This document shows positions 60,135-64,000 of a stretch of DNA of 64,000 nucleotides, in pieces; within the stretch, counting starts at the first letter, position 1, and the number at the start of each line of letters is the position of its first letter. The position numbers and the translations under genes were made by a program. The stretch is from a bacterium (GTDB taxonomy: Bacteria; Actinomycetota; Acidimicrobiia; Spongiisociales; Spongiisociaceae). Below the pieces are notes generated by a model. That model was not told the DNA's origin, searched no databases, and saw nothing but the letters and a program-made list of their open reading frames with translations. The stretch spans positions 1-64,000 of the forward strand of contig JAPOQZ010000166.1 of the NCBI GenBank assembly GCA_026710435.1, read 5' to 3'.

Positions 60135-60207
60135 AACCCCTGGTCAGAAGCTCATAGCCCACGCTATTTTCGCCGAGCACAAACCCCCGCATGAAGAACC
60201 AGGGCTA
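60135..60207. repeat. Family-3 repeat with ATGAAGA core
   Basis: Starts AACCCCTGGTCAGAAGCTCA and ends ATGAAGAACCAGGGCTA. CCCTGGT (60138-60144) pairs exactly with ACCAGGG (60198-60204), giving a hairpin with a long loop. Its last three bases are the stop codon of the Nudix gene on the other strand, so it probably terminates that transcript. Confidence 0.6.
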
Positions 60208-60771
60208 CCGTATCTGCCGGAACAGGTCGGCGTCGGTATCGAAGGCAAGGTCAGGCATATCATCGAGAGCGAACCACCCTGTGTCCACCGCGTCCGACCC
60301 CGCCTCGAGACGACCACCGACGACCCGTCCCGAGAACCAGATGCATACGCTCACTTTGAGTGGATCGTGGAAGTTGGTGGCGACGAAGATCGGATCACCC
60401 ACCTGGACCACGAGACCGGTCTCCTCCAGAACCTCGCGAGCTCCGGCCTCCCGCACGTCCTCGCCATAGTCCATGTAGCCGGCAGGGATCGACCACAGAC
60501 CGGATCGCGAGGAACCAGGTCCCCTCTTCACCATCAGGATGCGGCCCTCCGGGTCACGTAGCACGACGGCAACCGCAACAGATGGAGAGCGGAAGTCGAT
60601 CCGGCCGCAGTCCGGACAAACTCCGCGCTCCCTCGAGTACAGGAGTGCCCGCTTGAGCCGGGCGCCGCAATCGGCACAGAATACAGCCTCACCGGGCCAT
60701 GTGGCATTGCCGTCGGACGTCACCGCGGCAAGGGTAAACCGTGGCTTCGCAAGACGATGCACACGCGCCAC
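60205..60771 (-). CDS. Nudix hydrolase with N-terminal zinc ribbon
   Basis: A 188-residue protein. A zinc ribbon (FCADCGARL and GVCPDCGRIDF, about residues 31-60) precedes a Nudix domain whose box GYMDYGEDVREAGAREVLEETGL matches GX5EX7REUXEEXGU fully. It probably hydrolyses a nucleoside diphosphate derivative such as ADP-ribose or NADH; the zinc ribbon resembles that of NudC-like proteins but the SQPWPFPxS motif of NudC is absent. The stop is supplied by a family-3 repeat. Confidence 0.9.
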   Translation of the reverse strand: MARVHRLAKPRFTLAAVTSDGNATWPGEAVFCADCGARLKRALLYSRERGVCPDCGRIDFRSPSVAVAVVLRDPEGRILMVKRGPGSSRSGLWSIPAGYMDYGEDVREAGAREVLEETGLVVQVGDPIFVATNFHDPLKVSVCIWFSGRVVGGRLEAGSDAVDTGWFALDDMPDLAFDTDADLFRQIR

Positions 60772-60780
60772 AATGGGGAG

Positions 60781-61542
60781 ATGTTTCGCACGGTATCGGT
60801 CTCGGCATCACTCATTCTCTTGGGTGCCCTGCTGTGGGCCGTCCGGCTCCTCTTCGGCCCGGCACCTTGGGAGCCGCAGGCGGCTTCTCTCCTCGCGGCG
60901 GCACTGGTCGTGTCGAACGCGGTCAACCTGGTGGCCATGCTTCTGTCCCCCGGAAAGTGGGTCCGTAATTCGATCGCTAGCCTGGCCGGAGCCTGGGCAG
61001 TGGCAGCCCTCGCCCTGGAAGTGGATCCAATCTGGATCGGAGCCTTCGTGGCTTATGCCGGCGGTGTAGGCATTGCCTGGTCAAGGTCGCTGGACGAGTG
61101 GTTCCACCAGGCAAGGCCGGATCGCGTTCCTGCCAGAGCAACCATTCTCGCTCTGGGTCTGTTGTGGCTACCGGGTTTCGTGGGAGCGCTCGGAACCCCC
61201 GCCGTGACGGCAGCCGGCTGGACGGTGGCAGGGTTCGGGGTAGTAGCCGGCTGGGCGTATGCAAGGGCGCTACCCGGAGTGCTCTGGACCATCCGCATGG
61301 TGTTGCCCATCCTGGGTTCACTCTCCGCAGTCGGGCTCCCCCTTCCGGCCGCGGCCGGTATGCTCGCCGTCATCTCGGCTCTTACCCTCCTGGCATGGAC
61401 CGTCGACGCCCGGCTGGCTGCGAGCCGACCGGCTCCTCGCCGGGTTGCTTCGGTGCCCGTACCTCCTGAACTGACCCCACCCGGCATTATGGAAGCGGCC
61501 GGCTACGACCGCCGCGGTCGTTCCCTTCGAAGGAACGAGTGA
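60781..61542 (+). CDS. Multi-pass membrane protein, unknown function
   Basis: About 253 residues with seven or so membrane segments: LILLGALLWAVRLLFG, AASLLAAALVVSNAVNLVAML, SIASLAGAWAVAALALEV, ATILALGLLWLPGFVGAL, AAGWTVAGFGVVAGWAYA, ILGSLSAVGLPLPAAAGML, plus a C-terminal basic tail (GYDRRGRSLRR). ATG at 60781 is preceded by GGGGAG with almost no spacer, and ATG at 60757 is in frame upstream. It heads a three-gene operon with stop/start overlaps. No family recognised. Confidence 0.65.
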   Translation: MFRTVSVSASLILLGALLWAVRLLFGPAPWEPQAASLLAAALVVSNAVNLVAMLLSPGKWVRNSIASLAGAWAVAALALEVDPIWIGAFVAYAGGVGIAWSRSLDEWFHQARPDRVPARATILALGLLWLPGFVGALGTPAVTAAGWTVAGFGVVAGWAYARALPGVLWTIRMVLPILGSLSAVGLPLPAAAGMLAVISALTLLAWTVDARLAASRPAPRRVASVPVPPELTPPGIMEAAGYDRRGRSLRRNE

Positions 61543-61832
61543 ACGTGACCCGGCTTCGCTACACCTTCGCGATACCGGTTCTCCTCGCCGGGGTCACAGG
61601 TGGATTCATCGGCTGGACAGTGACGCGCCTCGGCTGTGACGGGACTTCCTGCAGCCAGGTGGCGAATGTGGTCGTCGGCCTGCTTACGGGGCTGGTGGCG
61701 GCTGCAGGAGTAGGGATCGTCGTAGTCCTGGCCGACCGGTCGCTGCGGGAATGGAACGAGTGGCGGGCAGGCAGCGGCGGTGAGACGGAAGACGGTGCTC
61801 GGGATACCAACGATCCGGCCGGACTTGGTTGA
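61539..61832 (+). CDS. Small membrane protein, two segments
   Basis: A 97-residue protein with membrane segments IPVLLAGVTGGFIGWTVT and VANVVVGLLTGLVAAAGVGIVVVLA and a short external loop holding a Cys pair (GCDGTSC). The tail is charged and cytoplasmic. GTG start overlaps the upstream stop (GTGA). No family is recognised; the operon context suggests it works with the two flanking membrane proteins. Confidence 0.6.
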   Translation: MNVTRLRYTFAIPVLLAGVTGGFIGWTVTRLGCDGTSCSQVANVVVGLLTGLVAAAGVGIVVVLADRSLREWNEWRAGSGGETEDGARDTNDPAGLG

Positions 61833-62098
61833 CCGGCGTGGGCGGGGCAACCGACGCGAAAGAGTCCCTGGCCGATCTCGGGTTGGTCAGCCTGGTAGCG
61901 GGTGGAGCCGTGTCCCTCCTGCTGGGCATCCTGACCCTCGGGATCGGTGCTCTGCTAGGCCGGATTCCCTGGTTTCTCGCAGGCCTACTCGGGCTGTCGC
62001 TACTCGTCACGATGACCGGCCTCGTGGTCACCATCGTTACAGGCCGGAACCGGGAACGTGGGGCCGGACTCCCAGCGCCACCCGAGGAGAGCGGCTGA
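61829..62098 (+). CDS. Small membrane protein, two segments
   Basis: An 89-residue protein with two adjoining hydrophobic segments (LVSLVAGGAVSLLLGILTLGIG and IPWFLAGLLGLSLLVTMTGLVV) and a polar tail. TTG at 61829 overlaps the upstream stop; GTG at 61838 is an alternative. No family is recognised. It is the third gene of the membrane operon and is followed by a hairpin terminator. Confidence 0.55.
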   Translation: MTGVGGATDAKESLADLGLVSLVAGGAVSLLLGILTLGIGALLGRIPWFLAGLLGLSLLVTMTGLVVTIVTGRNRERGAGLPAPPEESG

Positions 62099-62237
62099 CC
62101 CTGGTTCCTCATGGATCCGGCACACCCACGCACATCAGGCCACGTCGACTGAAGCTCGCCCGCCGGCAATCCAGGGCCATCGGATCTCAAGAATCACCTG
62201 ACAGGACTTTGAACCTCCCCGTCCATTCACCCCTACA

Positions 62238-62264
62238 AACCCCGATCCATGAAGAATCGGGGTT
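62238..62264. terminator. Terminator-like hairpin between convergent membrane operon and fabF
   Basis: A perfect 9-bp stem AACCCCGAT / ATCGGGGTT with the loop CCATGAAGA. It ends 16 nt before the fabF stop and works in both directions. The loop places it in the family-3 repeat group. Confidence 0.65.
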
Positions 62265-62279
62265 ACCCGGGGACCTGGA

Positions 62280-63536
62280 TCAGGCGCCAGGACCGAATAT
62301 CAGGGATACGTTGTGCCCGCCGAATCCAAACGAGTTGGTCATGGAATACATCACCTCTGCTTCGCGAGCCTCGTTCGGTACGTAGTCGAGATCGCACTCG
62401 GGATCCGGCGTCTCGTAGTTGATCGTCGGTGGCAGGATGTCGGACTCCATCGCCAGCAAGCAGAATATCGACTCGATCGCGCCCGCCCCTCCCATTAGAT
62501 GCCCTGTCATCGATTTGGTCGAGGAGACAGGGACCGCCCTGGCCGCTTTCTCCCCGAGAGCCTGCTTGATGGCCACCGTTTCCGTGACGTCGTTGGCCTT
62601 GGTGGACGTCCCGTGAGCGTTGATGTAGTCCAGTTGTCCAGGTTGGAGTCCAGCATCGTTCAACGCAGCCTCCATCGATTTGGCGGCGCCACTTCCTCCT
62701 GGGCGAGGGAGAGTGACGTGGTAGGCATCCGACGTCATCCCATACCCGATCACCTCGCCGTGTATGCGAGCTCCCCTGGACAACGCTCGCTCCCGGTCCT
62801 CGAGTATCACGCAGGCACTCCCTTCGGACATCACGAACCCGTCCCGGTCGAGGTCGAAGGGTCGGCTGGCTCGCTGAGGATCGTCGTTGCGGGTGCTCAG
62901 GGCCCGGCTCTTGTTGAAGGCACCGATTCCGAACTCGCAGATCGTCGCCTCGGCACCCCCCGCCAGCATCACGTCGGCAGCACCCCTACGAATGATCTCA
63001 GCGGCGTCTCCGATCGCGTTCGCGGAAGCTGCGCAGGCGGTGACCACGCAGGTGACCGGTCCCCGCATGTTGAAGCGCATCGAAGCAACTCCGGCAGCCT
63101 CGTTGGGAATGATCATGGTCACAGCCAGCGGACTGATACGCTGCGCTCCCCGGCTGAGCATGACCTTGAGCTGCGCGTCGAAGGACAGCATGCCACCCAG
63201 TCCTGACCCGACGATCACCCCGGCGCGTTCAGCCATGGTCTCGTCGTTCACGAAATCAAGCCCGGCGCCGTCCAGTGCCTGCTGGGCTGCACCGATGAAC
63301 AGCTGAGCAGAGCGGTCGAGACGCCGTGCCTCCCGCTTGATGATCACCGACTCGGGATCCCATCCGGTGACCTCGCCGGCGAAGGCGGTGGCCACATTCG
63401 ACGGATCGAACTGCGTGATAGGTCCGATACCGGAGCGGCCTGCAAGAACCGCTTCCCATGTGTCGTCTACAGTGTGACCGAGCGGCGTGATAGCGCCCAT
63501 TCCGGTCACCACCACCCGCCGGGCTTCGGGACGCAT
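62280..63536 (-). CDS. fabF: Beta-ketoacyl-ACP synthase II
   Basis: A 418-residue condensing enzyme of fatty-acid elongation. The Cys-His-His triad is in VTACAASANAIG (about residue 169), YINAHGTSTKAND (about 309) and MTGHLMGGAGAIES (about 346). It begins RRVVVTGMGAITPLGHT and ends FGFGGHNVSLIF. It condenses malonyl-ACP with the growing chain carried by the ACP encoded 24 nt upstream. Confidence 0.96.
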   Translation of the reverse strand: MRPEARRVVVTGMGAITPLGHTVDDTWEAVLAGRSGIGPITQFDPSNVATAFAGEVTGWDPESVIIKREARRLDRSAQLFIGAAQQALDGAGLDFVNDETMAERAGVIVGSGLGGMLSFDAQLKVMLSRGAQRISPLAVTMIIPNEAAGVASMRFNMRGPVTCVVTACAASANAIGDAAEIIRRGAADVMLAGGAEATICEFGIGAFNKSRALSTRNDDPQRASRPFDLDRDGFVMSEGSACVILEDRERALSRGARIHGEVIGYGMTSDAYHVTLPRPGGSGAAKSMEAALNDAGLQPGQLDYINAHGTSTKANDVTETVAIKQALGEKAARAVPVSSTKSMTGHLMGGAGAIESIFCLLAMESDILPPTINYETPDPECDLDYVPNEAREAEVMYSMTNSFGFGGHNVSLIFGPGA

Positions 63537-63560
63537 GCAAGAACCTCGAGGCTGCCGGTA

Positions 63561-63803
63561 CTAGCCGAGCTTGGCGACCACCAGATCGACCGCCTCGCCA
63601 ACCGACGTGATGCTCTCGGCCTCCTCGTCGGGGATGCGGACCCCGAACTCGTCCTCGAGTGCCATCAACAGTTCGACGACTCCCAAGGAGTCCACTTCGA
63701 GATCTTCCTCGAAGGTTGCCGCGTCGTTGATCTTCGCAGCGTCCAAGCCGAGTTCGTCCACGAGCAGATCCCGCATTTTTGATTGGATTTGCGAGCGATC
63801 CAT
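63561..63803 (-). CDS. acpP: Acyl carrier protein
   Basis: An 80-residue acidic carrier. LEVDSLGVVELLMALEDEFG contains the Ser (DSL) that takes the phosphopantetheine arm, followed by the recognition helix and a late IPDEEAESITSVGEAVDLV. It lies between fabG and fabF, the standard type II fatty-acid synthase arrangement. Confidence 0.95.
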   Translation of the reverse strand: MDRSQIQSKMRDLLVDELGLDAAKINDAATFEEDLEVDSLGVVELLMALEDEFGVRIPDEEAESITSVGEAVDLVVAKLG

Positions 63804-63846
63804 CTTGCTGTCTCCCTTGGTGTGATTGCTAGGAACGGTCTACCGG

Positions 63847-64000
63847 TCACAGAGCAAGCCCACCGTCGACGACGAGGACCTGTCCCGTTATGTAGGAGGC
63901 TTCTTCCGACGCCAGGTACGCGACAGCCGAAGCGACCTCCTCTGGCCTGCCCGACCGACGGAGGCTGGTTCCAGAGAGTACCTGCTCCACGACCCGCTTG
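63847..64000 (-). CDS. fabG: 3-oxoacyl-ACP reductase, C-terminal part (cut by the window)
   Basis: Translation of the reverse strand gives an SDR C-terminus: [20 protein letters not shown], then [16 protein letters not shown] and stop. This is the typical FabG ending, and the position upstream of acpP and fabF supports it. The N-terminal two-thirds, including the catalytic Tyr and Lys, lies beyond the window. Confidence 0.85.
   Translation of the reverse strand, partial: KRVVEQVLSGTSLRRSGRPEEVASAVAYLASEEASYITGQVLVVDGGLAL

Noticed and set aside
1-64000. tRNA and rRNA genes
   Set aside because: I looked for T-arm (GGTTCGAATCC-like) and rRNA core sequences in the intergenic regions and found none; similar strings occurred only inside coding regions.

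Overview
The window is a high-GC actinobacterial chromosome segment. Evidence for this is a division cluster with FtsZ, SepF and a DivIVA/Wag31-type protein but no FtsA or Min genes, actinobacterial families such as DUF3040 and a short PFLPxPxP protein, and frequent GTG/TTG starts. The Ala/Thr/Pro-rich linker after the lipobox of the substrate-binding lipoprotein is a style I associate with Acidimicrobiia. That class-level placement is inference; no rRNA or tRNA gene was seen.

Region 1 (1-27 kb) is accessory and catabolic. It holds a SRPBCC protein, an amidohydrolase and a MazEF-type toxin-antitoxin pair. Next is a gamma-glutamyl-amine type cluster: a glutamine-synthetase-like ligase, two class III aminotransferases (one fused to a class I glutamine amidotransferase) and a divergent aldehyde dehydrogenase. 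A class II Fic protein follows. HyuA/HyuB (hydantoinase/oxoprolinase) is read divergently from a complete oligopeptide-type ABC importer whose operon ends in a medium-chain dehydrogenase. A phosphotriesterase-like hydrolase, an SDR, a TIGR04255-like protein and a type II dehydroquinase fused to an alpha/beta hydrolase complete the region. A plausible theme is uptake and breakdown of amines, gamma-glutamyl compounds, peptides and cyclic amides.

Region 2 (27-37 kb) is housekeeping: dnaE, then DksA/TraR-type factor-lspA-rluD in one overlapping operon, a DUF167 protein and ileS.

Region 3 (36.7-53.5 kb) is the dcw cluster, all on the minus strand. In transcription order it is mraZ, rsmH, ftsL, ftsI, murE, mraY, murD, ftsW, murG, murC, murB, ftsQ, ftsZ, pgeF, yggS, sepF, yggT, divIVA. 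Most junctions are ATGA start/stop overlaps. murF is missing from its usual place between murE and mraY. A three-repeat MraZ operator lies upstream of mraZ, and a perfect 19-bp inverted repeat covers the rsmH start and ribosome binding site.

Region 4 (53.8-64 kb) has small regulatory and repair genes (Fur family, HNH nuclease, MerR family, DinB), a thioredoxin-fold protein, a histidine phosphatase, a Nudix hydrolase, a three-gene membrane operon, and fabG-acpP-fabF, with fabG cut by the window edge.

Three interspersed non-coding repeat families occur between genes: a 107-bp near-palindromic MITE-like element (four copies), an approximately 120-bp element ending in CAGGGCTAG (three good copies, one truncated), and short hairpins with a TGAAGA loop. 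Copies touch the ends or leaders of rluD, ileS, the amidohydrolase gene and the Nudix gene.
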